Part shown: positions 1 to 8,835 of the stretch, in pieces
How the letters are laid out: each line of letters opens with the position of its first letter
How positions within the stretch are numbered: the stretch's first letter is position 1
Source: Bradyrhizobium sp. SZCCT0231
Lineage (GTDB): Bacteria; Pseudomonadota; Alphaproteobacteria; Rhizobiales; Xanthobacteraceae
Length of the DNA stretch: 64,000 bases
Direction: 5' to 3'
NCBI RefSeq assembly: GCF_018130245.1
Contig: NZ_JAFCKP010000001.1
Location: 1,541,969-1,605,968 of the forward strand
Made by a program: the position numbers and the translations under genes
Notes under the pieces: model-generated
Told to the model about the DNA's origin: nothing
The model's database searches: none
Seen by the model: the letters and a program-made list of their open reading frames with translations, nothing else

Positions 1-404
1 GATATTTCCGAATTTCGGTCAATACGAATTCTCGAGTCACGAAGCGGCGAGCGTTCGGACAGACCTCGTTCCGGCTGAGAATCATCTTTTGCAGCCCGAT
101 AGCTTCATTCTTGCCCCCGCGTGTCTCCGCATCGTCATTGCGAGCGCAGCGAAGCAATCCAGGAATGCATCCGCGGAGATAGTCTGGATTGCTTCGTCGC
201 AAGAGCTCCTCGCAATGACGAGGAGGAGAGATTACGCGTCCGACTGCCGTGTCGGCGCGGAGACCCCCAGGAGCGAAGTGGTACCTGCTGCTCGAGCGTC
301 GAACTATCGACAGGGATTAGATACCGTACCGCCGCGAGGCATTCGACTTCTCACGGCCGCTCCCTATATCCTCTCGCAAACGATGGATGCAGCGGACAGC
401 TTTG
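1..404. other. Gene-free stretch at window start
   Basis: I see no convincing coding sequence here. The readable frames are arginine-rich and lack ribosome binding sites. The main content is a palindromic repeat at 134-219, listed separately. The rest looks like ordinary intergenic sequence, possibly with the upstream region of the small gene that follows. Confidence 0.5.
134..219. repeat. Dispersed palindromic repeat (GTCATTGCGAG type)
   Basis: The left arm reads GTCATTGCGAGC...GAAGCAATCCAG and the right arm CTGGATTGCTTCGTCGC...CTCGCAATGAC, so the element folds into a long imperfect hairpin. A second copy of the same family lies at 10993-11075. Such elements are common between genes in Bradyrhizobium; that is recollection, while the arms and the second copy are visible here. 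Confidence 0.8.
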
Positions 405-638
405 ATGGCCAGAAGACGCACGACGGAAGCGGACGCCGACGACCTTCCCCGCTATTTCGTCTGGGTCCGGGGGCTCGAAGGGCCCGAGCCGCAGAAATGG
501 GCGGCGATGGATTTCGGCGTCGGCGATTGGAAGCGGCCGCTGGTGCTGGCGTATCTGGAGCTGCCGGAAGGCGAACGGCACCTGCCGCTGTCGACCCTGG
601 CTCGGCGCTATCCGCCACCGCGGGTGGACGTTCTGTAG
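405..638 (+). CDS. Small conserved hypothetical protein (77 aa)
   Basis: A 77-residue protein starting MARRRTTEADADD, with no signal peptide or membrane segment. It is rich in Trp, Pro and Glu and contains RYFVWVRGLEGPEPQKW. An upstream in-frame ATG at 387 is possible, but the ATG at 405 begins the part that looks coding. I do not recognise a family. It precedes the DUF2235 gene by about 250 bp, so co-transcription is uncertain. Confidence 0.55.
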   Translation: MARRRTTEADADDLPRYFVWVRGLEGPEPQKWAAMDFGVGDWKRPLVLAYLELPEGERHLPLSTLARRYPPPRVDVL

Positions 639-887
639 GTCGAGCTGGGCACAGCGATGCCCCTCCGCGTTCCTATTCACTGAAATCGAAGATGGCAGAC
701 CAAGACAGATGTCTTCGCGACATGCCGTAGGCCCGACCGCGGCGTATCGGCACGTTCCCGCTTGCTACCTCAGCGGGATTGTGTACAGATTACATCTTAT
801 TTCATGACGCAACCATTGATTGAATGCGGGGAGTGCAGCCCGACGCGGGGCCCGAAGCGCTTTCCCGCGAAATTGCCGGAGAAGCCC

Positions 888-3629
888 ATGTCACCTCATG
901 ATGGCGCGCGGACTAATGATACTGCCGAACCGGAACACCCACACCGCGAACACCCACATCGCGATATGAATACCGGCGGGACGGCCGACGCCGCCCCGGC
1001 AAAACGCAAGCTGGTGCTGTTCGCCGACGGCACGGGCAATGCGTTCACAACCCAGGAATCCAGCGTCTGGCGTCTCTACGAGGCGCTCGACCACACCCAG
1101 CCGGACCAGATCTCCCACTACATCAAGGGCGTGGGCACTGCCGGCTGGGCGCCGCTCGCCGCGCTCGACGGCGCCACCGGTTTCGGCGTGCCCTCCAACG
1201 TCCGCAAGCTCTACCGCTTCCTGTGCTGGAATTGGCGTCCCGGCGACGAGATCTACATATTCGGCTTCAGCCGCGGCGCCTTCACCGCGCGCACGCTGGC
1301 GTCCATGATCGCGAGCCAGGGCCTCGTGCCCGCGGAGATCGACGGCATTCCCGTGCCGCATGAGGAGATGGAGCGCAACGCGATGGCCGCGTGGCGGGAA
1401 TACCGTCGCGACACCGTGCCATTGAAAAAGAGCCTGCCGACGATCTGGATCGCCCGCCTGTTCCGCGATCTCCTGCTTCATCTCTATCATTCGATCTGCG
1501 GGCACCGCTCCTATGCCGACGTCCGCGCGGCGATGAACGGTCGCAAGGACATCGACATCGAATTCCTCGGACTGTTCGACACGGTCGAGGCCTTCGGCGT
1601 CCCGATCGAGGAGCTGCGCGTCGCGATCGACTGGGCGATCTGGCCAATCTCGTTCCGCAATCACCGGCCCTCGCGCAAGGTGAAGCACATCCGTCATGCG
1701 CTGGCGCTGGACGACGAGCGCACCACCTTCCATCCGCTGCGGATCGACCAGAGCCATCTGGCGGCCGGCCAGACCGTCGAGGAGGTGTGGTTCGCCGGCG
1801 TCCACTCCGACGTCGGCGGCGGCTATCCGGAATCCACGCTGTCGTTCGTGCCGCTGGTCTGGATGGCCAACCGGCTCGAAGGCAAGCTCCGATTCCAGGA
1901 CGGCGAGATCGAGCACTTCAAGGAATATCAATCGGCGATCGGACCGAAGCACGACTCGCGCAGCGGCGCCGCCGTGCTCTACCGCTATGGGCCGCGCCCG
2001 GTTCTCGCCGGCGAGGTCAATGGCGGACTGCCGGTCGTTCACTTCGCCGTCATCGAACGCATGCTGTTCGGCTGCGACGCCTATGCGCCGATCATGCTTC
2101 CGGCGGACTCACTGGTGCTGATGCCTGATGGCCGCAAGCTGAATCTGATGGCGGACGCCACGCGCGAAGACATGAAGCGGGCCTATCTCGCGAAGGCCGA
2201 GGGTCCACGGCGCAAGACGGAGGCCGAAGCCTTCGCGCTGATGAACATGCCCAGCCCAGAAATGGCGAGGCTCACGCGCGACACCGTATGGTGGCGGCGC
2301 GTCGCCTATTTCTCGCTGCTGTTCATGGTCGGCGTGATCGCCGTCTGGCCGTGGGCGGCGCGCAGTCTGATCGGGGTGTCGAAGGACAATGGCCTGCAAG
2401 GCACCCTCCTTCTGCGCATCATCGCCACCATCGATTGGCTCGTCGGCGGCGTCTTGGGGCCGCTCGCCAATCTGATCAGGAACGTGCTGCCATCCTATGC
2501 CGCACCGTGGCTGAACATCACGCTGTACTACCCGTTCGCCACCTCGCTCGTCCTGATCCTCACCTATCTGATCTGGCGCAGGAACACGGTGCTGCGCGAC
2601 ACCATCCAGGAACGCGCGCGGCTGGCCTGGAGCGAGCCGCGCCGCATCGCAAGCCGGCAGCATGTCGACGGTCCGGGCCTGCTGCTGGGCTTTGCCCGAT
2701 GGATGCGATTGAATGCCGGGCCGGCCCGCTGGCTCTTCGCCCGGCTCGTGCTGCCCGGGATTTTCCTGTTCATCATTTTTTACTCTGCGCTGCTCATTGC
2801 ATCGACCAGCGTCTTCACGGCCCGCACCGCGACCGGAAATGTTTGCGCGACGTCCGGGCAGGACTCCGGAATGCCGGTGTCCGACGAGCCGACCGATGCG
2901 CGCGGCCGGTTTGCGACGAAGGAATTCTGCTGGTGGAGCGGCCTTGCAGTCGAGAAGGGGCGCAAATATCGCGTCTGGGTCCAGATCGAAGAACCCTGGT
3001 TCGACCGCACCATCGTGAGCGGGACGAACGGCTTCAAGACCTATTTCGGGAGTCATTACCTCGCCTTGCCGACTCTCCGTCTGTTCGGCGCCGACTGGTT
3101 CCAGCCTGTCGTTCGCGTCGGCACGAAGGGAATGAGCGACATCCCGCTCGAGGCCGTCAACGTCATGCCAGCCGACGAATTGCCAAGACGCATGCATCCG
3201 ACCATTCCAGCTGAGGACGATGGCGACAAGAGCAAGGGCCGGTATCCCATCCGGCTCGACGATACCGAGGAATACAAGGCGCTTCCGAACGACAATCCGC
3301 TCAAGCTCGCGGTGGGCAAGCTCGGGGATTTCGAGCCGGTGCCGAAAGACCCTGCGGCGCGCACGATCTGGGAGGGGCAGTATCTGTCGGGACGGCTGGT
3401 CGCGGAATTCGTTGCGCCCGACGCCGGCGATCTGTTCTTCTACGTCAATGATGCCGTCCAGATCTATCCGACCCTGCTGCCGGCCTGGTTGCGCCCGGCG
3501 AAGCTCGACGCGATCCAGGGGCCATACGATCAATTCTACAAGAACAATGCCGGTACCGCGCGCATCGTCGTGCAGCGACTGCCAAGCCCGCACACGCCAA
3601 CCGATAAACCGGCCCTGGCGAAGCAGTAG
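888..3629 (+). CDS. DUF2235 domain membrane protein, predicted alpha/beta hydrolase (Tle1-like)
   Basis: A 913-residue protein. After an acidic, His-rich N-terminus the DUF2235 domain starts at KLVLFADGTGNAF. It carries the nucleophile elbow GFSRGAF with Ser at about residue 128, and later motifs LGLFDTVEAFG and WFAGVHSDVGGGY, as in the alpha/beta-hydrolase phospholipases of the Tle1 class. Hydrophobic segments follow the domain, at about residues 470-490, 550-575 and 630-650, and a roughly 240-residue C-terminal region I do not recognise. The ATG at 888 is chosen because GGAG lies seven bases upstream; in-frame starts at 762 and 966 are alternatives. DUF2235 proteins are often type VI secretion lipases, but no secretion or immunity gene is visible nearby, so the substrate is unknown. 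Confidence 0.75.
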   Translation: MSPHDGARTNDTAEPEHPHREHPHRDMNTGGTADAAPAKRKLVLFADGTGNAFTTQESSVWRLYEALDHTQPDQISHYIKGVGTAGWAPLAALDGATGFGVPSNVRKLYRFLCWNWRPGDEIYIFGFSRGAFTARTLASMIASQGLVPAEIDGIPVPHEEMERNAMAAWREYRRDTVPLKKSLPTIWIARLFRDLLLHLYHSICGHRSYADVRAAMNGRKDIDIEFLGLFDTVEAFGVPIEELRVAIDWAIWPISFRNHRPSRKVKHIRHALALDDERTTFHPLRIDQSHLAAGQTVEEVWFAGVHSDVGGGYPESTLSFVPLVWMANRLEGKLRFQDGEIEHFKEYQSAIGPKHDSRSGAAVLYRYGPRPVLAGEVNGGLPVVHFAVIERMLFGCDAYAPIMLPADSLVLMPDGRKLNLMADATREDMKRAYLAKAEGPRRKTEAEAFALMNMPSPEMARLTRDTVWWRRVAYFSLLFMVGVIAVWPWAARSLIGVSKDNGLQGTLLLRIIATIDWLVGGVLGPLANLIRNVLPSYAAPWLNITLYYPFATSLVLILTYLIWRRNTVLRDTIQERARLAWSEPRRIASRQHVDGPGLLLGFARWMRLNAGPARWLFARLVLPGIFLFIIFYSALLIASTSVFTARTATGNVCATSGQDSGMPVSDEPTDARGRFATKEFCWWSGLAVEKGRKYRVWVQIEEPWFDRTIVSGTNGFKTYFGSHYLALPTLRLFGADWFQPVVRVGTKGMSDIPLEAVNVMPADELPRRMHPTIPAEDDGDKSKGRYPIRLDDTEEYKALPNDNPLKLAVGKLGDFEPVPKDPAARTIWEGQYLSGRLVAEFVAPDAGDLFFYVNDAVQIYPTLLPAWLRPAKLDAIQGPYDQFYKNNAGTARIVVQRLPSPHTPTDKPALAKQ

Positions 3630-3740
3630 GCGCCCACCCGGGCGCCGTTTCATCGCGCCCCCATGATTATGGGTGTCGCGCCCTCCTCGCTGCGGCTAAG
3701 CTTGGCCTCGCGCCGCGGGGGACACGCGGGTCGCGGGACG

Positions 3741-4430
3741 ATGATCATGACCGAACAGGGCGAGACGGGTGAAGCCATCACCATCCTCCTCGTCGAGGAT
3801 GACGCGCCGACCTGCTGGCGGCTCCAGGATGCGCTGGTCAAGGCCGGTTACGAGGTGCGCAGCGCCGGTACGCTCAGCGAGGCGCGGCAGGCCCTGAGCG
3901 TCGGTGCGCCGCGCGTGCTGCTGACCGACCTGCGGCTGCCGGACGGCCACGGCGTCGAGCTGATCCGCGAGACCCGGCAGCGCTTTCCCGAGACCGAGAT
4001 CATGGTGATCTCCGCGCTCGGCGACGAGGAGAGCGTGATTTCCGCGATCACGGTCGGCGCCACCGGCTACCTGCTCAAGGATGCCTTCCCCACCGACATC
4101 GCCACCACCGTGCGCGACCTGGTCGCCGGACATTCGCCGATCTCGGCCTCGATCGCCCGCTTCATCGTGCGCAGAACGCAAGGTGCCGCACAGAATTCGG
4201 CGGAGCCGCCGCCCGGCCCCGCGCTCAACACGGCCAAGCTGACCCCGCGCGAGATCGACATCCTCTGGGGCATCGCAAAAGGCTTCAGCTATGCCGAGAT
4301 CGCGAGCCATCTCGGCCTCTCCAAGCAGACCGTGCCCGGCCATATCAAGAACATCTATCGCAAGCTCGAGGTGCACACGCGCAGCGAAGCGGTGTTCGAG
4401 GCGGTGCAGCAGGGCCTGATCAAGCTGTGA
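3741..4430 (+). CDS. Two-component response regulator, NarL/LuxR family
   Basis: About 229 residues. An N-terminal receiver domain (ILLVEDDAPTCW; phospho-acceptor Asp at about residue 63 in LLTDLRLPDG; Lys in LLKDAF) is followed by a LuxR-type HTH near the C-terminus (LTPREIDILWGIAKGFSYAEI). ATGs at 3741 and 3747 are both plausible. The stop codon overlaps the GTG start of the downstream histidine kinase in GTGA, so the two are translationally coupled and almost certainly a cognate pair. The target genes are unknown. Confidence 0.88.
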   Translation: MIMTEQGETGEAITILLVEDDAPTCWRLQDALVKAGYEVRSAGTLSEARQALSVGAPRVLLTDLRLPDGHGVELIRETRQRFPETEIMVISALGDEESVISAITVGATGYLLKDAFPTDIATTVRDLVAGHSPISASIARFIVRRTQGAAQNSAEPPPGPALNTAKLTPREIDILWGIAKGFSYAEIASHLGLSKQTVPGHIKNIYRKLEVHTRSEAVFEAVQQGLIKL

Positions 4431-6364
4431 GCGAGATCGCGGCCAAGGCATCTGCGAAGGCGGCTCTCAAACCCGCGCGGCGCCGGCTGCTGGCTTCGCG
4501 CCTCGTGCCCTATCTGCTGCTCCAGGCCCTGATCGCGATCGTCACGATCCTGGGGATTCAGCTGCTGCAGCCGAGCGATCCCGAAGACTACGCGGTGAGC
4601 GATTTCTCGGCGCGGGAGGACGGCCTGACGCGCCCCGTGACGCTGCCGCATTTCACGCCGTCGCGCTATTCGCTGGCCGACCCACCGTTCTATACCGGCG
4701 CCTTCACGTTCCGGAGCGGCGATGCGGCCTCGGGCTGGTCGGTGTTCCTGCCGCGCTTCAGCAACGCGGTGGAGGTCGCCGTCAACGGCGTCGTCGTGCT
4801 CGACTCCCGACGCGACGCCAACGCCAACCGGCCCGACCGCAACACGCCGCAGATCGCAGCCATCCCCGCTTCGCTGCTGCACGAGGGCGGAAACGAGATC
4901 ACGGTGCGGCTGTTCGTATGGGGACCGCTCAAGGGCTTTCTCGACACCGTCTATGTCGGACCGGATATCGCCTTGCGCCCGGCCTATGAGACACGCACGC
5001 TGCTGTTCGTCACGCTGCCGGTGGTGTTCTCCGCCTGGCAGGCGATCCTGGCCGTCATCCTCGCGATCATGTGGCTGATGCGGCGCCACGAACCGGTCTA
5101 TGGCGTGCTGGCCGCGGCGATGGTGCTCGGTGTGGTGCAGGCGTTCGCGCCGCCGCCGGTGCCGCCGGCCGCGGTATCCCGGCTCGCCGCGGTGCTGCTC
5201 GCGTCCGCACCGATCGAGAGCGCGCTGATCGTCGTGTTCGGCGTGCTGTTCTTCGGCTGGCGCTGGCCGCGCTACGGCACGCTGCTGTTCGTGCCTGGCG
5301 TCCTCGTGTTCGTGGTCGGGCTGATCGGAGGCCCGCCGCTGCCGCGCATCCTGTTCCTGGTGCTCGGCATTCCCACCGTCGGGCTCTGCCTGTTCCTGAT
5401 GGCCTGCGTCACCGCAACCGCGGTGGTGCGACGGCAGGACGCGGCGAGCTTCACGATCGGCTGCGCGGTGACCATCGTGCTGGTCTGCTGGGTCCAGGAC
5501 ATGCTCACGGTGCTCGAGATCGCGAGCAACGATCGCATCTTCGTCTCGCGCCTGTCCTATTCGGCGATGCTGGTCGCGATCGGCGCCGGGCTGACCTGGC
5601 GCTTTGCCCGCGCGTTGAACCAGGTCGACAGCTTTGCCGGCCAGCTGGTGACGCGGGTGCGCGAAGCCGAGGAGCGGCTGAAGGCGAGCTTTGCCCGCGA
5701 GGAGGAGCGCGCCCGCGCCGCGGCGCTCGCCAACGAGCGCACGCGCCTGATGCGAGACCTGCATGACGGCCTCGGCGGCCAGCTCGTGAGCATCGTCGCG
5801 CTGTCCGAGCGCGGCAGTGCGGGCGCGACCATCACGGACGCCGCCCGCGCGGCGCTGAAGGATCTGCGCCTCGTCATCGATTCCATGGACGACATCGGCG
5901 GCGACCTGATGCTCGCACTCGGCTCCTGGCGCGAGCGCGCCACGGCCCAATTGCGGCCGCACGACATCGCGCTCGACTGGCGCGTGGCGACGCCGCAGGG
6001 CCTGCCGCTGCATCCCGAGCTCAGGCCATGGCACGTCATCCAGATCGTGCGCATCCTCGACGAGGCCGTGACCAACGCGGTCAAGCACGCACAAGCCCGG
6101 CACGTTGCGGTCACCATCGAGACGCATGACGGCGGCCTGGGGCCTTACGGCGTGATCAGCGTCACCGACGACGGAAGCGGCTTTGCGCTGGCCGGCAATT
6201 GCGAGGCCGCGGGTGCAGGCCAGACCGCGCGCGGCCTGCGCAACATGAGAAGCCGCGCCGCGCGCTGCGGCGCAGTGCTCGATCTGAGCTCGGACGCCTC
6301 AGGCACGCGCGTGCGGCTGCAATTGCCGCAGCGTTTTCCCGACAGCGACATGGCCGCGGGCTGA
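4427..6364 (+). CDS. Sensor histidine kinase with 7TM sensory module (HisKA_3 family)
   Basis: A 645-residue membrane kinase with a GTG start overlapping the regulator's TGA. The order is one N-terminal membrane helix (about residues 24-46), an extracytoplasmic domain (about 60-180), a block of about seven membrane helices (185-400), a coiled-coil linker, a NarX/DesK-type dimerisation domain with His at about 446 in MRDLHDGLGGQLV, and an HATPase domain (DEAVTNAVKHAQ, ITDDGSGF-like motif, GLRNMRSRA). This resembles 7TMR-DISM receptors, which often bind carbohydrate-like ligands in the extracytoplasmic domain. The ligand cannot be read from sequence. Confidence 0.85.
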   Translation: MSEIAAKASAKAALKPARRRLLASRLVPYLLLQALIAIVTILGIQLLQPSDPEDYAVSDFSAREDGLTRPVTLPHFTPSRYSLADPPFYTGAFTFRSGDAASGWSVFLPRFSNAVEVAVNGVVVLDSRRDANANRPDRNTPQIAAIPASLLHEGGNEITVRLFVWGPLKGFLDTVYVGPDIALRPAYETRTLLFVTLPVVFSAWQAILAVILAIMWLMRRHEPVYGVLAAAMVLGVVQAFAPPPVPPAAVSRLAAVLLASAPIESALIVVFGVLFFGWRWPRYGTLLFVPGVLVFVVGLIGGPPLPRILFLVLGIPTVGLCLFLMACVTATAVVRRQDAASFTIGCAVTIVLVCWVQDMLTVLEIASNDRIFVSRLSYSAMLVAIGAGLTWRFARALNQVDSFAGQLVTRVREAEERLKASFAREEERARAAALANERTRLMRDLHDGLGGQLVSIVALSERGSAGATITDAARAALKDLRLVIDSMDDIGGDLMLALGSWRERATAQLRPHDIALDWRVATPQGLPLHPELRPWHVIQIVRILDEAVTNAVKHAQARHVAVTIETHDGGLGPYGVISVTDDGSGFALAGNCEAAGAGQTARGLRNMRSRAARCGAVLDLSSDASGTRVRLQLPQRFPDSDMAAG

Positions 6365-6501
6365 AAGGCCCCCTCCCCGAACGTGTGGGGCGCACGGAGA
6401 GAGGGGACGGGCCGGATAATTTACCTGCGGAGGACGGGGGGTGTTCGTCCGCAGGCTCCGTTGGCCCGAAGCGATGCAATCAATTCAATCGAAAGGAAAT
6501 A

Positions 6502-6786
6502 TCAGCGCACGCCGACACGATTGACCGGGCCGCCGCGATTCATCGGCGTGCCGGCGCGCACGCCGACGCCGGGCGCGCCGACACCGGGGGTCGCGACGGC
6601 AGCCCGCGCGACCGGCGCTCCCACCACTACGGCGCCAGTCGGCCGCACCACGCAACCCTTCGGCACCCCGACGGTCTTGCAATAGACCACCGCCTGCGCC
6701 GGGCTTGTGCCCAGCGACACCATCGCCGCGCCCGCCAGGGCCATGATCGTCAGCCCGGCGCTCAGCGCTCCAGCTCTCATCGACAT
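6502..6786 (-). CDS. Small secreted Ala/Val/Pro-rich protein (94 aa)
   Basis: A 94-residue protein with a clear N-terminal signal peptide (MSMRAGALSAGLTIMALAGA, cleavage probably after SPAQA). The mature part is low in complexity: VVYCKTVGVPKGCVVRP with two Cys, then Gly/Val/Ala/Pro runs ending in VNRVGVR. An AGGAGAG ribosome binding site precedes the ATG at 6786. I do not recognise a family; small periplasmic proteins of this composition are common in Bradyrhizobium. It is divergent from the next small secreted protein, with about 230 bp between the two starts. Confidence 0.65.
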   Translation of the reverse strand: MSMRAGALSAGLTIMALAGAAMVSLGTSPAQAVVYCKTVGVPKGCVVRPTGAVVVGAPVARAAVATPGVGAPGVGVRAGTPMNRGGPVNRVGVR

Positions 6787-7020
6787 CTTGCTCTCCTGCT
6801 TCCCGTTCGGCGTCCCGGTGCAACCACCGGGTCTCGCAGCCGAGGTGCAGCCTGAATGACAAAAGTCGGCGCGCGGATACATGCCATGAAGATGGGGGTC
6901 CCCCGGACGGGAGGGCTGGCCGGTGCCATGAACATGGCATGGACCCGCGCCTGGGCTTCGCGAGATGGTCCGGCCGCGTGATCCCGGTCGGGACCAACGA
7001 CGTTTCCAAAGAGGTGCTTT

Positions 7021-7245
7021 ATGAAGATTTCGGTTCTTGCCGCGCTGCTGCTCACTGCTGCCGCCCTGCCCGCTGCTGCACAGTCCGGTCCATCGGTCCA
7101 GGAGCAAATGGCCTGCCGCGGCGACGCCAGCAAATTCTGCGCCGAACATATCGGCAAGCCGCCGCAGATGAATGCCTGCCTGCGCGAGAACAAGTCGAAG
7201 CTCTCGGATTCCTGCCGCAAGGTCGTTGAATCGCGCGGAGGCTAG
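7021..7245 (+). CDS. Small secreted cysteine-rich protein (74 aa)
   Basis: A 74-residue protein with a signal peptide (MKISVLAALLLTAAALPAAA, then QSGPS). The mature part has four Cys in the pattern MACRGDASKFCAEH, MNACLRE and SDSCRKV, which resembles one unit of the cysteine-rich repeat seen in eukaryotic Golgi glycoprotein GLG1 and in short secreted bacterial proteins. GAGGTG lies just before the ATG. The cysteines probably form two disulfides in the periplasm. Function unknown. Confidence 0.7.
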   Translation: MKISVLAALLLTAAALPAAAQSGPSVQEQMACRGDASKFCAEHIGKPPQMNACLRENKSKLSDSCRKVVESRGG

Positions 7246-7280
7246 TCGTTCATCCTTCTCCCTGGGGAGAAGACAGCGAG

Positions 7281-7332
7281 GGCGGCGTTCTGCCGCCCTC
7301 TCGAGAGAAGGCCGAAGCGGAGCTTCGGCCTT
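7281..7332. repeat. Two adjacent hairpins downstream of the Cys-rich protein gene
   Basis: GGGCGGC...GCCGCCC at 7281-7299 is followed by AAGGCCGAAGC...GCTTCGGCCTT at 7308-7332, both near-perfect stems. They lie between convergent genes and could end transcription from either side, but no long T-tract follows. The surrounding TTCTCCCTGGGGAGAA sequence is a common Bradyrhizobium intergenic motif. Confidence 0.5.
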
Positions 7333-7401
7333 GGCTTGTGGATGGGCTACCCCACGGGCGCCTTACCGGATTCGCAGTGAGGATCGCCTCACCCTCCGCC
7401 G

Positions 7402-7824
7402 CTACTCCTGCATCATCTCGCCGCTGCCGCCGAACTCGGCCGGAAAATCCTTCAGCTTGGGCAGGCCGTCGCGCATCGGCAGCACGGTCTCGGCATAGTT
7501 GACGTGGACACCGGGCGTGAACGCGAGTGTGGGGATGGTGGCGGTGAAGACGTCGACCAGACCGAGCGGCGGATGGTTGGTCATGAGATGGCCGCCGCAC
7601 TTCCTGCAATATTTGCGCTGGCTGAGCGGCGTCTTGGCGAAGGTCTCGACATTCTGAGCGCCTTCGGTGATGCGCACGGCCTCTAGCTTCCACAGGCTGA
7701 AGGCGTTGACCGGTCCGCCCGACCAGGAGCGGCAGGAGCGGCAATGGCAATAGCCCATCGCCTCCGGCGCGCCCGTGACCTCGACCGTGACCGCGCCACA
7801 GAAGCAATTTCCGATATGTTTCAC
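7402..7824 (-). CDS. GFA-family (CENP-V/GFA) zinc protein
   Basis: A 140-residue protein of the glutathione-dependent formaldehyde-activating enzyme fold. The zinc-binding Cys pattern is intact: GNCFCGAV near the N-terminus, YCHCRSCRSWSG around residues 25-36, and KYCRKCGGHL around 71-80. Members of this fold are rarely tested and most do not use formaldehyde, so the enzymatic role is unknown. It lies 89 bp downstream of the mddA-like gene on the same strand and could be co-transcribed with it. Confidence 0.85.
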   Translation of the reverse strand: MKHIGNCFCGAVTVEVTGAPEAMGYCHCRSCRSWSGGPVNAFSLWKLEAVRITEGAQNVETFAKTPLSQRKYCRKCGGHLMTNHPPLGLVDVFTATIPTLAFTPGVHVNYAETVLPMRDGLPKLKDFPAEFGGSGEMMQE

Positions 7825-7913
7825 TTGGACGTCTCCGTTTTATGAAGGATCGTTATCGCGCGTCGGGGGCCCGCGCGTCCTCCTTTCGGTGGACGTGCGG
7901 GACGAGGCCGAGA

Positions 7914-8702
7914 CTATACCGACCGGCGCCAGGGAATAAGCATCGACACGCGTTGTTTGTACTGCCGGTACTCGTCGCCGAAGAGATCGACGAGATCGCT
8001 CTCCTCCAGCGCGATGCCGACGAAGATGTAGAGCGTGGTCACGGCCGCGAACAGCAGATGCCCCGCAGTCATGGCCGGCGCCGCCCAGAACGCGATGATG
8101 AAACCGAGATAGATCGGATGACGGACGAACTTGTAGAGCAGCGGCGTCTTGAAGCGCGGCGGCTCCATGTCCTTGCCGACGAGATGATTGGTGACCTGAT
8201 GCAGGCCGAACAGTTCGAAATGGTTGATGATGAAGGTCGAGGTGAAGACCAGCACCCAGCCCGCGAAGGACAGCGTGACCACCGTCACGGCAAGATCGGG
8301 GTTCTCGACCTCCCATATGACCGCGGGCAGCGGACGCCACTGCCAGAACAGGAGGAGCAATGACAGGCTCGCGAACAACACGTAGGTCGAGCGCTCGACC
8401 GGCTTGGGGACGAACTGCGTCCACCACGCCTTGAATTGTTGGCGCGCCATCACGCTGTGTTGAACCGCGAACAGCGACATCAGCAGCAGATTGACGATGA
8501 CCGCGCGAACGACGGGCGCTTCGGCCCCGGTATCGATGGTCTTGGGCACCATCACCCCCATGACGAAGCCGATGGCGTAGAGAATGGTGACGAAAAACAC
8601 GAGATATGCCGCAATTCCGTACAGAAAGGCGATGAACTTGAAAATACGAGAGCCCGCAACCTCCGGGCCGATGGAATGAACTTGGTGATCAATTTGGGTC
8701 AT
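7914..8702 (-). CDS. mddA: Methanethiol S-methyltransferase (MddA-type NnrU-like membrane protein)
   Basis: A 262-residue integral membrane protein with about six helices and a C-terminal isoprenylcysteine-methyltransferase-like region (FVRHPIYLGFIIAFW, ...EESDLVDLFGDEYRQY). MddA enzymes methylate methanethiol to dimethyl sulfide with S-adenosylmethionine. The match to MddA rests on recognised segments such as LFAVQHSVMARQQFKAWW and VERSTYVLFASL. From memory, B. diazoefficiens blr1218 is an experimentally tested MddA beside irr2, and this neighbourhood fits. The ATG at 8702 is chosen; farther upstream lies the divergent regulator promoter. A generic membrane methyltransferase is the alternative. 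Confidence 0.72.
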   Translation of the reverse strand: MTQIDHQVHSIGPEVAGSRIFKFIAFLYGIAAYLVFFVTILYAIGFVMGVMVPKTIDTGAEAPVVRAVIVNLLLMSLFAVQHSVMARQQFKAWWTQFVPKPVERSTYVLFASLSLLLLFWQWRPLPAVIWEVENPDLAVTVVTLSFAGWVLVFTSTFIINHFELFGLHQVTNHLVGKDMEPPRFKTPLLYKFVRHPIYLGFIIAFWAAPAMTAGHLLFAAVTTLYIFVGIALEESDLVDLFGDEYRQYKQRVSMLIPWRRSV

Positions 8703-8766
8703 GGAACGCTCCGTTGTGCCGAGGCATCGACACGGTTTGGTCTTCGCACCATGCCGGAACGGACGC

Positions 8767-8829
8767 CCTGAGACTTTCGCGGAGGGTTGATTTTCGCCTG
8801 AGACGACTTTGATTTTTGCTTGAGACGAC
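8767..8829 (+). promoter_or_regulatory. Direct repeats before the wHTH regulator gene (putative operator)
   Basis: Two 20-bp direct repeats, TGATTTTCGCCTGAGACGAC at 8788-8807 and TGATTTTTGCTTGAGACGAC at 8810-8829, lie 22 bp apart, two helical turns. A partial third copy (CCTGAGAC) is at 8767-8774. They end six bases before the GTG start of the regulator and lie upstream of the divergent mddA-like gene. OmpR-type wHTH proteins often bind tandem direct repeats, so autoregulation and control of mddA are reasonable inferences. Confidence 0.55.
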
Positions 8830-8835
8830 GGAAAC

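Noticed and set aside
8688-8700. TTGGTGATCAA near the mddA start as a FixK box
   Set aside because: Only one half-site is present and the spacing does not give TTGAT-N4-ATCAA.
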